Source: Planotetraspora kaengkrachanensis (lineage in GTDB: Bacteria; Actinomycetota; Actinomycetes; Streptosporangiales; Streptosporangiaceae). From it: DNA of 64,000 nucleotides. Every line of letters begins with the position of its first letter. Position 1 is the stretch's first letter. The notes below the pieces were generated by a model. The model ran no database searches. It was not told where the DNA came from and was given only the letters and a program-made list of their open reading frames with translations. Where the stretch lies: assembly GCF_016862895.1 (NCBI RefSeq), contig NZ_BONV01000001.1, positions 542,342-606,341 on the forward strand, written 5' to 3'. Positions 33,873 through 43,441 of this stretch are shown in pieces. The translations under genes and the position numbers were made by a program.

Positions 33873-34745
33873 ATGCGATCGGGGAAATTGGCCCTCCTCG
33901 CGGGTGCCGGATGTCTTGCGGCCGCCTGCAGCGGGCCGTCCGGAGACGCCGCTGCGACCGCGGCACGACCGTCGTCGTCGGCCACGTCCACATCCACAGG
34001 CACATCCAAAGGCACGGGCACAGGTACAGGCACAGGCGCCACCGCGTCCGGCCGACCCAGTGGGGCGGCCGCCACCGCCCGCCCGGCGAACGGGGCCATG
34101 CCCGCCGGAAGTGCCCCGATTCGAGTCCTGCCACCGAAGGTGTCGCCATTCACCTATGTGTTCCCGGTCAAGGGATGCCGGGTGACCTATGCGCGCAAAC
34201 TGCTGGCCGGACTGCCCAAGAGCACCATCTGGGCGGGCAAGGGCTGCGCCTTCGTCGCGCCGATCGACGGCGTCGTACGTGAGGTGAGCACCGAGAGCAA
34301 GTGGAAGCCGGACACGGACGCCGGCGCCGACCGCGAGGGCCGCTTCGTGACGATCGTCGGCAAGGACGGCGTGCTCTACCTGGGTGGCCACCTCTACTCC
34401 GTCGCGCCGGGCCTGAAGCCGGGCGCCAGGGTCAAGGCCGGGCAGCGGCTGGGGTCGATCGGCAACTCCGGCAACGCGCTCGACACGGCGAGCAACCTCT
34501 ACTTCGGCATCTCATGGCCGACCGACTCCAAGTACTGGTGGATCCGCCGCGGCATGGTCGCGCCGTGGACCTTCCTCGACGCGTGGCGCAACGGGAACCG
34601 CACGTTGTCGCCCAAGCAGACCGTCCTCAACGTGCGCAAGCAGGTCGGCGTGCTGCCCAAGTGCACGGTGCTCTGCGTGCCCAAGCCCGTGCAGACGCCC
34701 GATCCGCAGAACGCGCAGAACCCGCCGGGCGACGGCGCCGCCTGA
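33873..34745 (+). CDS. M23-like (LytM fold) lipoprotein with degenerate zinc site
   Basis: 290 aa. The ATG at 33873 has GGTGGAG upstream and opens a lipoprotein signal (lipobox LAAAC, about residue 19). A Ser/Thr/Gly-rich linker with GT repeats follows (about 25-75), then an M23/LytM-like domain at about 90-245 with the scaffold VFPVKGCRVTYARKL, CAFVAPIDGVVREV, YLGGHLYSV and AGQRLGSIGNSGNA. The first zinc ligands (HxxxD) are missing, and the usual HLHFEI reads NLYFGI, losing both of its histidines. It is therefore probably an inactive regulator or scaffold rather than a peptidoglycan endopeptidase. Divergent from dnaG. Confidence 0.85.
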   Translation: MRSGKLALLAGAGCLAAACSGPSGDAAATAARPSSSATSTSTGTSKGTGTGTGTGATASGRPSGAAATARPANGAMPAGSAPIRVLPPKVSPFTYVFPVKGCRVTYARKLLAGLPKSTIWAGKGCAFVAPIDGVVREVSTESKWKPDTDAGADREGRFVTIVGKDGVLYLGGHLYSVAPGLKPGARVKAGQRLGSIGNSGNALDTASNLYFGISWPTDSKYWWIRRGMVAPWTFLDAWRNGNRTLSPKQTVLNVRKQVGVLPKCTVLCVPKPVQTPDPQNAQNPPGDGAA

Positions 34746-34795
34746 GCCGCGCCCGCCCGTCCCGGCGCCTGCCCGTACCGCTGCCTTGGGGCGGG

Positions 34796-36052
34796 TCAGG
34801 CGAGCAGGTCGCCGAGGGGCACCTCGGAGTCGGCGAGCCGCCCGAGATCCACGGCCCTGCCCTCCTGACCCGCCCGCACGAGGGCCTGGATCTCCTGGGT
34901 GACGTCCCACACGTTGACGTTCATTCCGGCCAGCACGCGGCCCTGCTTGACCCAGAAGACCAGGAACTCGGGCGTGGCCCCCGCGCGGATCGCCGGGTCG
35001 CCGCGGTACACGACCTGGTCGTGGCCGGTCACGTCCCCGGAGAACTCCATGCCGAGATCGAACTGGTCGGTGAAGAAGTACGGCACGCGGTCGTAGACGA
35101 CGTCCTGCCCCAGCATCGCGCGGGCCGCGGCCGGGCCCCCGTTCAGCGCGTTGGCCCAGTGCTCCACCCGGATCCGGCGCCCGAGCAGGGGGTTGACCGC
35201 CTCCGCCACGTCGCCGGCCGCGTAGATGTCCGGATCCGAGGTGCGCAGCGACGCGTCGACGAGGATGCCGTCCGCGATCTCCAGCCCGGCGGTCCTGCCG
35301 ATCTCGACGTTGGGCGCGGCTCCGATGCCGACCACGACGTCGGCCGCCGGCAGCACCTCGCCCTCGGAGGTCACCACCTCCTGGACGCCTGACGTGCCGC
35401 GCAGCGCCTGGACCGAGGCGCCCAGCCGGAACTCGACGCCTCGCGTCCGGTGCAGCGCGGCGAAGATCTCGCCGACGGACGCGCCGAAGGTCCGGTGGAG
35501 CGGCGTGGGGTCCGGCTCGACGACCGTGACCGAGCAGCCCGCCTGACGGGCGGCGGCCGCGGTCTCGAGGCCGATCCACCCCGCCCCGACGATCACCACG
35601 TCGCCCCCGCGGGCGAACGCGTTCCGCAGCGCCTGGCTGTCGGCGACGGTCCTGAGATAGTGCACGCCGTCGAGGCCGGCGCCCTCCACGCCGAGCACCC
35701 TCGGGCTCGCGCCGGTCGCGATCAGCAGTTTGTCGTACGGCTGCGACGCGACGACGTCCCGCCCCTCCCCCGTGGCCAGGGCGACGACCCGCGCCCGCGG
35801 GTCGATGCTCGTGGCGGTGGTGCCCAGCCGCAGGTCGACGCCCTGCGCGTCGTACCACTCGGCGTCGTGGACGTAGACCTTGGCCAGCTCCGTCGATCCC
35901 TGGAGATAGCCCTTGGAGAGCGGCGGGCGCTCGTACGGGCGCTCCCGCTCGCTTCCCACGAGCACGATGTCCCCGGTGAAGCCCTCGGCGCGAAGGGTCT
36001 CAGCGGCCTTCGCCCCGGCCAGTCCCGCGCCGATGATCACAAAAGTGGGCAT
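34796..36052 (-). CDS. FAD/NAD(P)-dependent oxidoreductase, ferredoxin/rubredoxin reductase type
   Basis: 418 aa flavoprotein that passes electrons from NAD(P)H to a ferredoxin-like carrier. The FAD-binding motif GAGLAGAKAAETLR is near the N-terminus, then RPPLSKGYLQG typical of putidaredoxin-type reductases, the NAD(P)-binding motif VIVGAGWIGLETAAAARQAG (about 150-170) and the second FAD motif IYAAGDVAEA. The C-terminal reductase domain ends DSEVPLGDLLA. Start at 36052 has GAGGAGG. No ferredoxin or P450 lies beside it. Whether it serves NOS, which is 7 kb away, is unknown. Confidence 0.92.
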   Translation of the reverse strand: MPTFVIIGAGLAGAKAAETLRAEGFTGDIVLVGSERERPYERPPLSKGYLQGSTELAKVYVHDAEWYDAQGVDLRLGTTATSIDPRARVVALATGEGRDVVASQPYDKLLIATGASPRVLGVEGAGLDGVHYLRTVADSQALRNAFARGGDVVIVGAGWIGLETAAAARQAGCSVTVVEPDPTPLHRTFGASVGEIFAALHRTRGVEFRLGASVQALRGTSGVQEVVTSEGEVLPAADVVVGIGAAPNVEIGRTAGLEIADGILVDASLRTSDPDIYAAGDVAEAVNPLLGRRIRVEHWANALNGGPAAARAMLGQDVVYDRVPYFFTDQFDLGMEFSGDVTGHDQVVYRGDPAIRAGATPEFLVFWVKQGRVLAGMNVNVWDVTQEIQALVRAGQEGRAVDLGRLADSEVPLGDLLA

Positions 36053-36185
36053 GGTTCCTCCTCGACCTCTCTTCGTGCCGCCTGCCGCAGACCGCACGCC
36101 GTCGAAGCTATCTCAGGCGGCCGGACGCCCACGGAGCTTCCGTCAGACGACCGAACCGGCACGGCTCAGGCGCCGCCGGGCGCGG

Positions 36186-37481
36186 TCACGCGCGGGCGGA
36201 GAGCCTGCGGTACCACGCCGGGGCGGAGGCGTCGGTGAGCGAGGCGATCTGGTCGACGACCGCGCGCAGGCGTCCCGCGTCGTCGGCGGCCTCCTCGAAC
36301 CGGGGCCGCAGGGCGGGCTCGAGCGTCCCGGGGGCGCCCAGCATGATCAGCGATCCGAGCTCGGCGATCAGTTCGCGCTGCCTGGCCTGGGTGGCGTGGT
36401 GGTCGTCCCTGGACATCACGTACGTGGCCGTGACCCCCTTGAGCAGCGCGCACTCCAGCCGTGTCGTCGCAGGCACGACGAGGTCCATCGCGTGGCGGCC
36501 CGCCCGCTCGGCCCCGGCCCGTGCCCCCCGGACGGCGGCCGAGCCGTACACGTCCCTGGTGGCGTCCTGCGCGGACGTGCAGAAGCGCCCGATCAGCCCG
36601 CTGGTGAGGCGTTTGAGCCCGGCGAGGTCGACCAGGCCGGCGTCGAACCGCCCCGGCCACAGTGGGTCGGCGACAAGTCGCGTGAAGATCTCGGCGAGCT
36701 CGTCGAGATCGGCGTCGGGCGCGTACCAGTCGCGCGTCAGGCGGCAGACCGCCGCCCGCTCCCCGGGGTCGCGCAGCGCCTCTACGGTGACGTGACCGGA
36801 GGTGAGGGCGTCTTCCAGGTCGTGGACGGAGTAGGCGACGTCGTCGGCCCAGTCCATGATCTGCGCTTCGAAGCCGACCGAGCCCTGGGGGGCGCCCTCG
36901 CGGATCCATTGGAAGACGGGGAGGTCGTCGGGGTAGACGCAGTACGGCCTGCCCTCGCGGGCGTGGGGCACGCCGGGGGCCTGGAAGGCGTGGCTGGTCC
37001 AGGGGTACTTGCACACGGCGTCGAGCGTCGCGCGGGTCAGGTTGAGCCCGGCGCTGCGGCCCTCCTCGGTCACGACCTTGGCCTCCAGGCGGGTGAGCAG
37101 GCGCAGGTTCTGCGCGTTGCCCTGGAAGCCGCCGCACCTGGCGGCCAAGCGGTCGAGCGCCATCTCGCCGTTGTGCCCGAACGGCGGGTGGCCGAGGTCG
37201 TGCGCCAGGCAGGCCGTCTCCACGAGATCGGGGTCGCGGCCGAGAGCCTTGCCCATCTCGCGGCCGATCTGGGCGCACTCCAGGGAGTGCGTGAGCCGGG
37301 TGCGCGGGCTGTGCATGCTCGCGGAATCGGTGGGGGTCACCACCTGGGTCTTGGCCGCGAGGCGGCGCAGCGACGCGCTGTGCAGCACCCGTGCCCTGTC
37401 CCGTTCGAACGCGTTCCGTTCGGGATTGCCCGGCGGCTCGGGCGCCCATCGCGCCTGGTCGTGTTCGTCGTAGCGGGTCAT
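36186..37481 (-). CDS. dgt: Deoxyguanosinetriphosphate triphosphohydrolase-like protein
   Basis: 431 aa HD-domain enzyme that cleaves dNTP to deoxynucleoside and triphosphate, limiting nucleotide pools. The dGTPase N-terminal block reads FERDRARVLHSASLRRLAAKTQV; metal-binding residues are in RLTHSLECAQIGREMG (H) and ACLAHDLGHPPFGHNGE (HD and H), with a further Asp in IMDWADDVAYSVHDLEDAL. Start at 37481 has GGAGG 7 nt upstream. It neighbours dnaG and the sigma factor as in other actinobacteria. True substrate preference among dNTPs cannot be read. Confidence 0.94.
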   Translation of the reverse strand: MTRYDEHDQARWAPEPPGNPERNAFERDRARVLHSASLRRLAAKTQVVTPTDSASMHSPRTRLTHSLECAQIGREMGKALGRDPDLVETACLAHDLGHPPFGHNGEMALDRLAARCGGFQGNAQNLRLLTRLEAKVVTEEGRSAGLNLTRATLDAVCKYPWTSHAFQAPGVPHAREGRPYCVYPDDLPVFQWIREGAPQGSVGFEAQIMDWADDVAYSVHDLEDALTSGHVTVEALRDPGERAAVCRLTRDWYAPDADLDELAEIFTRLVADPLWPGRFDAGLVDLAGLKRLTSGLIGRFCTSAQDATRDVYGSAAVRGARAGAERAGRHAMDLVVPATTRLECALLKGVTATYVMSRDDHHATQARQRELIAELGSLIMLGAPGTLEPALRPRFEEAADDAGRLRAVVDQIASLTDASAPAWYRRLSARA

Positions 37482-37724
37482 CCGCCGTCCTCCCCCCTGG
37501 TCCACGCTCTCCGCCGGCTGCGGAGGCGGGGAGAGAACCGTACCCGGCGAATCCCCACCTCACGACGAACGGCCTGAGAACAATGCGCGCCTTCGGTCGG
37601 GCCGGCCCAATGCAAACACGCCGATCGACACATATTTCGACATTGATGACTTCGACCGGGTCAAGCACCATGAGTGGAGCTCGGGGAATGGTCGGGGATT
37701 CGTCACGCCTGACAGGGAGCTTCG

Positions 37725-38549
37725 GTGGCCGATCGTGAGCTCGTGGAGGTCCTCCGGTCCGGGCCATTCGAGCATGCCCTGCGGGTGGCGATCCGGACGC
37801 GCGGGCTGAGCCTCGACCGCATCCACGCCCGGCTGAGCGAGCGGGGCGTGCGAATCAGCCTGTCGAGCCTGAGCTACTGGCAGCGGGGCCGGTCGCGGCC
37901 CGAGCGCGCCGCCTCCCTCGCCGCCCTGCGCGAACTCGAGGCCATCCTGGCGCTCCCCCCGTACTCGCTGATCGGCCTGCTTGGACCGCCGAGGCCGCGC
38001 GGACGCCGTACGGACCCGTCACCCGGCCTGATCACGGTCCTCAGCCAGCACGAGCAGGTGGTCGTGAGCGCGGACAGGAAGCGGCGGCTGGCCCGTGCCC
38101 GAATCGTCCTGCGGGCGACGGCGGCGGGCGCCGACCGTTGCGTCGTCGCCCATCCTCCCGGCATCCGGCTGCTCCGCACCGACTGCTGCCGGCCGGGGCG
38201 CAGCGGCCCGGACGAGACGGGTACGCGCACGCTCGACGAGCTGATCTTCGATCGGCCGCTCGCCGCCGGGGAGACGAGGATCCTCGAGTACTCGACCGGG
38301 TTCTCCGGCGGCGCGCTCGACGCCGACCATCACGTGCGGCTCCTGCACGTCCCCGTGCAGCAGCACGTCGTGCAGGTCAGGTTCGAGGGCCCGGCGCTGC
38401 CGGTCCGCTGCTTCCACACCTGGTCCCCCGACCCGTGGGCGGAGCCGGGGGACACGGGCGAGCTGCACGTCGACGCGTACGGCACGGTCCATCTCATCGA
38501 CGCGGACGCCCGTCCGGGCGCCCGCGGGATCCGATGGGAATGGGTCTGA
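37725..38549 (+). CDS. HTH protein with uncharacterised C-terminal beta-rich domain
   Basis: 274 aa, GTG start with GGGAG upstream. The first 75 residues look like a lambda-repressor-type HTH (LRVAIRTRGLSLDRIHARLSERG, SLSSLSYWQRGRSRPER), where SYWQRGRSRPE resembles the recognition helix and turn of XRE proteins. The rest (about 95-274) is beta-rich (RLARARIVLRATAAGADR; RILEYSTGFSGG; HHVRLLHVPVQQHVVQVRF) with no family I recognise, and ends GARGIRWEWV. It could be a regulator sensing a ligand with this domain. It is divergent from dgt and overlaps no other gene. Confidence 0.7.
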   Translation: MADRELVEVLRSGPFEHALRVAIRTRGLSLDRIHARLSERGVRISLSSLSYWQRGRSRPERAASLAALRELEAILALPPYSLIGLLGPPRPRGRRTDPSPGLITVLSQHEQVVVSADRKRRLARARIVLRATAAGADRCVVAHPPGIRLLRTDCCRPGRSGPDETGTRTLDELIFDRPLAAGETRILEYSTGFSGGALDADHHVRLLHVPVQQHVVQVRFEGPALPVRCFHTWSPDPWAEPGDTGELHVDAYGTVHLIDADARPGARGIRWEWV

Positions 38550-38553
38550 CGGG

Positions 38554-40392
38554 TCAGGACTGGGTGATCTTCACCTCGTCCACGCCGGCCTCCACGAGGC
38601 TGGCGCCGGAGGCGTCGGCGGCGTCCACCAGGATCCGCACCTGCTGCCCGGCGAATCCGCTGAGGGAGACGCTCGCCGTGCTCCAGGCGGCGTCCCGGTC
38701 CGTGGCGGCGCCGAGTTGCTGGAAGACGGTGCTCGTCGTGTTGCCCACGACGCGTACGCGCAGGTAGTCGGCGCTGGAGGAGTTGGACCCGTGGCCGAGG
38801 TACCACGAGAACGACAGGGTGAGCGTGCCCGACGAAGGAAGCGTGATCAACGGGGATCGGATCGAGGTCACGCCGCCGTCCACGTCGAAGTCTCCCGCGG
38901 CCGTGCCTGCCGAGGCGCCGGTGACGAGGTCGAAGCTCCCGCTCGCCGTGGTGCCCAGCTGCTTGGGCCCGCTTGAGTTGGTGTCGGCCGGGTTGGCCCG
39001 CTCCCAGGCTCCGGAGGTCGCCGTGTCGGTGCCGGAGGGGTTGGCGGTCCAGCCGCTCGCGGTCTCGAACGTGTCGGAGTAGACGGTGGTGGGCGCCGGC
39101 CCGCCGGTGCCGCAGTACGTCGACTCCTTCCCGATCACCCGGTAGACGCAGTCCGAGTACTCCAGCAACATGAGGACGGCCGCCTTGTTGCGCGCGGTCT
39201 GCGTCGCGATCTGCTCGTCGCCCGGGTAGAAGCCCGGGTTGTTCGCGACGGGGTACATCTCGAACGTGTAGCTGAAGATCTTCTGGTTGGCCCACAACCA
39301 GTCGTCGATCGAGCCGTCGGTGATGTAGAGGTCGCTCGCCTGCTCGGGGGTGTAGCCGTTGGTCGCCGCCATGTTCCTGCCGAGCGTGGCGAAGGCGTTC
39401 CTGTCGTCGGCCGTCAGGCCAGGCCCGGTGTCGGCGGTCGTGTACCCGTACGGCCACAACACGAGCTCGCCGTAGGTGTGGAAGTCGATGTTGGTCTTGA
39501 TCTGCTGGACGCCGCCGACGACCCGGCTGCGCACCCAGTTAGCGGTGGCCCTCACCTCGGGGGACGACTCGGCCGCGGAACCGCGGTAGGTCTCGCTGGA
39601 GGTGCTGCCCGACGAGCCGCCACAGCAGCCCCAGTTGTAGCCCCAGTTGCGGTTGAGGTCGGTGCCGACGCTGGAGGAGCCGGAGTTGGGCTGGCGGTTC
39701 TTGCGCCAGGACCGGTACGACCCGGTCGCGACGTCGTACTCGCCGCCGTCCGGGTTGAGGTCGGGCAGGATCCAGATCTCACGCGTGTTCACGAGATTGG
39801 TGATCTGGCTGTCGCTGCCGTAGGAGTCGGTCAGCAGGTTCATCAGGTAGATCGCCATCTCGACGGTGAGATGCTCGCGGGCGTGCTGGTGGTGGGTGAA
39901 CAGCACCTCGGGCTCGTTCTCGTCCGTGCCCACGTTGTCACTGATCTTGACGCCGATGAGCGCCCTTCCCTCATATGAGGTGCCGTAGGTGAACTTGCTC
40001 GCGATGGCCGGGTGATCGGCCACGAGCTGGTTCACCACGGCCGTCAGCTCGGCGTAGTTGTGATAGCCGGAGTCCGCCGGCGGGAAGTCCAGGGTGTGGA
40101 CCTGCCCGTCGTCGGTCTCCGCGGGGAGCTCGGTCACGCTGAAGCCGAGCCTGCGGATGGCCTTGACCTCCTCGGTGTTGGCCGTGACCACCACGTTCCT
40201 GCCGTGGACCTCGTCGATCGCCGCACCCGTGCGCGCCACCGCGGAGCGCTGTGCGACGTTCGACGGGCCGTCGACCTGGTACTGCTTCGACGGGGGCGGC
40301 TCCGTGGCCGACGACGCCGGGGGGCCGGCCACGAGGACGGCCGCCAGGACCGTCAGGATGCTCAATGAAGGTAGGAACAGGCCTCTTCTCAC
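38554..40392 (-). CDS. Secreted M14 zinc carboxypeptidase with C-terminal jelly-roll domain
   Basis: 612 aa exported carboxypeptidase. The GTG at 40392 has GGGAGG 7 nt upstream and opens a Sec signal ([21 protein letters not shown]). An N-terminal propeptide-like part precedes the M14 domain at about 105-430. Zinc and catalytic residues are complete: HAREH (His170, Glu173), NPDG, DLNRNW (substrate-binding Asn-Arg), HTYGE with His305, and catalytic Glu378 in SYTFEMYP. Residues about 445-612 are a Ser/Thr/Asp-rich jelly-roll module for anchoring or stability. A Cys-Cys pair sits in [10 protein letters not shown]. Confidence 0.93.
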   Translation of the reverse strand: MRRGLFLPSLSILTVLAAVLVAGPPASSATEPPPSKQYQVDGPSNVAQRSAVARTGAAIDEVHGRNVVVTANTEEVKAIRRLGFSVTELPAETDDGQVHTLDFPPADSGYHNYAELTAVVNQLVADHPAIASKFTYGTSYEGRALIGVKISDNVGTDENEPEVLFTHHQHAREHLTVEMAIYLMNLLTDSYGSDSQITNLVNTREIWILPDLNPDGGEYDVATGSYRSWRKNRQPNSGSSSVGTDLNRNWGYNWGCCGGSSGSTSSETYRGSAAESSPEVRATANWVRSRVVGGVQQIKTNIDFHTYGELVLWPYGYTTADTGPGLTADDRNAFATLGRNMAATNGYTPEQASDLYITDGSIDDWLWANQKIFSYTFEMYPVANNPGFYPGDEQIATQTARNKAAVLMLLEYSDCVYRVIGKESTYCGTGGPAPTTVYSDTFETASGWTANPSGTDTATSGAWERANPADTNSSGPKQLGTTASGSFDLVTGASAGTAAGDFDVDGGVTSIRSPLITLPSSGTLTLSFSWYLGHGSNSSSADYLRVRVVGNTTSTVFQQLGAATDRDAAWSTASVSLSGFAGQQVRILVDAADASGASLVEAGVDEVKITQS

Positions 40393-40553
40393 TCCACGCC
40401 CTCCCTGAAGGTAGGTACGTAGAGTGATCAAACAGCTTCAGGCCAATCAAGAGCCGCCGGATCCACGGCCCCATTCCGTCAACCCTCCCGTCGTCCGGGA
40501 CTTGCGACCAGGGCCTTCCACAGTGAATCCGGCGGATCTGTGGAACTTCACAA

Positions 40554-43190
40554 TCAGCGGGTGTCGCTCTCCGGCGAGGCGAGTGCCGCCCGCCCGGCCT
40601 CAAGCCGCGCGACCGGCACGCGGAAGGGCGAGCAGGACACGTAGTCCAGGCCGATCTCGTGGCAGAAGTGCACACTGTCCGGATCGCCGCCGTGCTCTCC
40701 GCAGATGCCGAGCTTGAGTCCGGGCCGGGTACGCCGCCCCTCCTCCGCCGCGATCCGCATGAGCCGCCCGACGCCGTCCCTGTCGATCGACTCGAACGGT
40801 GAGACGCCGAAGATCCCGAGGTCGAGATACTTGCCGAAGAAGGCACTCTCGACGTCGTCGCGCGAGAAACCCCAGGTCATCTGGGTCAGGTCGTTGGTGC
40901 CGAAGGAGAAGAACTGAGCCGCCTCGGCGATCTGGCCGGCCGTCATGGCCGCCCGCGGCACCTCGATCATCGTGCCGATGAGGGCCTCGACACCCGTCTC
41001 CGCGAGGATCGCCTGAGCCTCCTCACGGACGATCTCCAACTCCTGCACGGCCCCCACCAGCGGGATCATGATCTCCGCGTGCCGGGCGCCCGTCCGCTTC
41101 ACGGCCGCGGCGATCGCCCGCACCTGCATGGCGAACAGGCCGGGAATGACGAGGCCGAGCCGTACGCCGCGCAGGCCCAGCATCGGGTTCTGCTCGTGGA
41201 GCCGCTTCACCGCCTCCAGGAGCCTGCGGTCCTTGTCCCGCGCCTCGTCCCCGGCCAGGGCCACCCGGACCGACAGATCGGTGATGTCCGGGAGGAACTC
41301 GTGCAGGGGCGGGTCGATCAGCCTGATGGTCACGGGAAGCCCGTCCATGGCCTCGAACAGCCCGGAGAAGTCGGCGGTCTGCAGGGGTTCGAGCGCGTCG
41401 AGCGCGGCCTGCCGCTCCTCGGGCGTGACGGCCAGGATGAGGTCCTCGACGAGACGGCGCCGGTCGCCGAGGAACATGTGCTCGGTACGGCACAGCCCGA
41501 TCCCCTGGGCTCCGAACCTCCTGGCCCTGGCGGCGTCCTCCGGCGTGTCGGCGTTGGCCCGCACCCCGAGGGCGCGCACGGAGTCGGCGTGGGCCATGAT
41601 CCGGTCGACGGCGGCGACCAGCTCGTCGTCCGGGCCGCGCCCCTCGAAGTACTCCACCACGGGGGACGCGACGACCGGGACCTCGCCCAGGTACACGGCG
41701 CCGTCGCCGCCGTCGATGGAGATCACGTCGCCCTCCTCGACGACCGTGCCGTCCGAAGTGGTGAAGCGCCGGGCGGCGACGTCGACCTCGAGCTCCTCCG
41801 CGCCGCACACACAGGTCTTGCCCATGCCGCGGGCGACCACCGCGGCGTGCGACGTCTTGCCTCCCCGTGAGGTGAGGACGCCCTTCGCGGCGATCATGCC
41901 GGACAGGTCGTCGGGGTTGGTCTCCCGCCGCACGAGGATGACGTCCTCGCCGTGCCCGGCCAGTTCGACGGCCCTGGCGGAGGTGAACACCGCCTTGCCG
42001 ACTGCGGCGCCCGGCGAGGCGTTCATGCCCGTCGTCAGCCGCCGGCCGTCCCCCTGCGTGGCGAAACGGGGGAACATGAGCTGGGCGAGCTGGTCGCCGG
42101 TCACCCGCGTGACGGCCTCGGCCATGTCGATCAGGCCCTCGTCGACCAGTTGGACCGCGATCCTGAACGCCGCCTCCGCGGTGCGCTTGCCGACCCGGGT
42201 CTGTAACATCCACAGCTTGCCGCGCTCGACCGTGAACTCGATGTCGCACAGGTCGCGGTAGTGGCCCTCCAGCGTCGCCATGATCTCGAGCAGCCGGCGG
42301 TAGGAGCCCGCGTCGATCCGCTCCAGCTCCTGCAGGGGCACGGTGTTGCGGATCCCCGCGACGACGTCCTCGCCCTGCGCGTTCTGGAGGTAGTCGCCGT
42401 AGACGCCTTGCTGTCCCGACCCGGGGTCCCTGGTGAACGCGACGCCGGTCCCCGAGTCCGCCCCGAGGTTTCCGAACACCATCGCGACCACGTTGACGGC
42501 GGTGCCGAGCCCGGAGGGGATGCGCTCCTGCCGCCGGTAGAGCACGGCCCTGGGCGCGTTCCACGAGTCGAAGACGGCTCTGATCGCGAGGTCCATCTGC
42601 TCGCGCGGGTCGGCGGGAAATTCGCGGCCGCTCTTGTCGCGGACGATGCCCTTGTACGTCTCGACGAGCCGCTGGAGGTCGGCGGCCTCGAGGTCGGTGT
42701 CCTCACGGGCGCCCTTGAGCTCGTCGATCGCGTTCTCGAACAGGTCGCCGTCGATGTCCAGCACGGTCTTGCCGAACATCTGGATCAGCCTGCGGTAGGA
42801 GTCCCACGCGAACCGCTCGTTGCCCGACTGCTTGGCCAGGCCGAGCACGGACTCGTCGTTGAGCCCGATGTTGAGGACCGTCTCCATCATGCCGGGCATG
42901 GAGAACTTCGCCCCGGACCGGACGCTGACGAGCAGGGGGTCGTCGGAGCCGCCCAGCCGCTTGGCCATCCGGGTCTCGAGGTCGGCGAGGTGAGCGGCCA
43001 CCTCTCCGTCGAGGCCGTCCGGCATGCCGCCGTGAGCGAGGTAGTGGCGGCACGCCTCCGTCGTGATCGTGAAACCGGGGGGCACGGGGAGGCCGAGATT
43101 GGTCATTTCCGCCAGATTGGCACCCTTACCACCGAGCAGATCTTTGAGGTCCTTGTTGCCCTCGGTGAAGTCGTAAACGTACTTGGGCAC
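40554..43190 (-). CDS. ppdK: Pyruvate, phosphate dikinase
   Basis: Interconverts pyruvate + ATP + Pi and phosphoenolpyruvate + AMP + PPi; cytosolic control point between glycolysis and gluconeogenesis. 878 aa. The N-terminal ATP-grasp domain starts YVYDFTEGNKDLKDLLGGKGANLAEM. The central phosphohistidine is in GGKTSHAAVVARGMGKTCVCG. The PEP-utilising barrel has GLCRTEHMF, SFGTNDLTQMTWGFSRDD and the catalytic Cys in LKLGICGEHGGDP. GTG start with AGGAG 5 nt upstream. No regulatory protein (PPDK kinase) lies nearby. Its 353-bp upstream region has three HutC/DasR-like palindromes. Confidence 0.97.
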   Translation of the reverse strand: MPKYVYDFTEGNKDLKDLLGGKGANLAEMTNLGLPVPPGFTITTEACRHYLAHGGMPDGLDGEVAAHLADLETRMAKRLGGSDDPLLVSVRSGAKFSMPGMMETVLNIGLNDESVLGLAKQSGNERFAWDSYRRLIQMFGKTVLDIDGDLFENAIDELKGAREDTDLEAADLQRLVETYKGIVRDKSGREFPADPREQMDLAIRAVFDSWNAPRAVLYRRQERIPSGLGTAVNVVAMVFGNLGADSGTGVAFTRDPGSGQQGVYGDYLQNAQGEDVVAGIRNTVPLQELERIDAGSYRRLLEIMATLEGHYRDLCDIEFTVERGKLWMLQTRVGKRTAEAAFRIAVQLVDEGLIDMAEAVTRVTGDQLAQLMFPRFATQGDGRRLTTGMNASPGAAVGKAVFTSARAVELAGHGEDVILVRRETNPDDLSGMIAAKGVLTSRGGKTSHAAVVARGMGKTCVCGAEELEVDVAARRFTTSDGTVVEEGDVISIDGGDGAVYLGEVPVVASPVVEYFEGRGPDDELVAAVDRIMAHADSVRALGVRANADTPEDAARARRFGAQGIGLCRTEHMFLGDRRRLVEDLILAVTPEERQAALDALEPLQTADFSGLFEAMDGLPVTIRLIDPPLHEFLPDITDLSVRVALAGDEARDKDRRLLEAVKRLHEQNPMLGLRGVRLGLVIPGLFAMQVRAIAAAVKRTGARHAEIMIPLVGAVQELEIVREEAQAILAETGVEALIGTMIEVPRAAMTAGQIAEAAQFFSFGTNDLTQMTWGFSRDDVESAFFGKYLDLGIFGVSPFESIDRDGVGRLMRIAAEEGRRTRPGLKLGICGEHGGDPDSVHFCHEIGLDYVSCSPFRVPVARLEAGRAALASPESDTR

Positions 43191-43310
43191 GTGAGCTCCT
43201 TCGCGACTTCAAAATCCAACGCGCAGATGCCCGGACTCTACCGACAAAAAACAGTATGAAACATCACACCCCTCTCGATAAGCCATATGCCCAGGTAGGA
43301 AGGTATGTAT

Positions 43311-43322
43311 AGGTCTAATCCA
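43311..43322. promoter_or_regulatory. DasR/HutC-like site A, AGGTCTAATCCA
   Basis: Resembles TGGTCTAGACCA with three mismatches. It is the weakest of the three, but lies on the same 59-60 bp spacing as sites B and C. Confidence 0.35.
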
Positions 43323-43369
43323 CTGCATAGTCCCGCAAAAATCGATCGTTTTTTCCGCAGTACCGCGAG

Positions 43370-43381
43370 TGGTATAAACCA
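43370..43381. promoter_or_regulatory. DasR/HutC-like site B, TGGTATAAACCA
   Basis: Fits the HutC-family core GTNTANAC and differs from the DasR consensus TGGTCTAGACCA at two positions. Centre 59 bp from site A and 60 bp from site C. Confidence 0.5.
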
Positions 43382-43429
43382 ATTTCACGACAACCCCGAT
43401 CATTCACCCCATGTTTCGACCGGGTTAAT

Positions 43430-43441
43430 TGGTTTAGACCA
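43430..43441. promoter_or_regulatory. DasR/HutC-like site C, TGGTTTAGACCA
   Basis: Differs from the DasR consensus TGGTCTAGACCA at one position and keeps AT flanks (AAT/TTT). Best match of the three. Confidence 0.55.

Noticed and set aside
33698..34153. N-terminal extension of DNA primase
   Set aside because: The open frame continues upstream but is antisense to the lipoprotein gene and Pro/Val-rich; the GTG at 33697 starts the conserved primase sequence.
34751..34800. Possible terminator between the M23-like and oxidoreductase genes
   Set aside because: Only a short imperfect GCCCGCCC / GGGGCGGG pairing with a long loop; not convincing.
43209..43403. 64-codon minus-strand frame upstream of ppdK
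   Set aside because: Lies across the putative HutC-type sites, no ribosome site and no family match.
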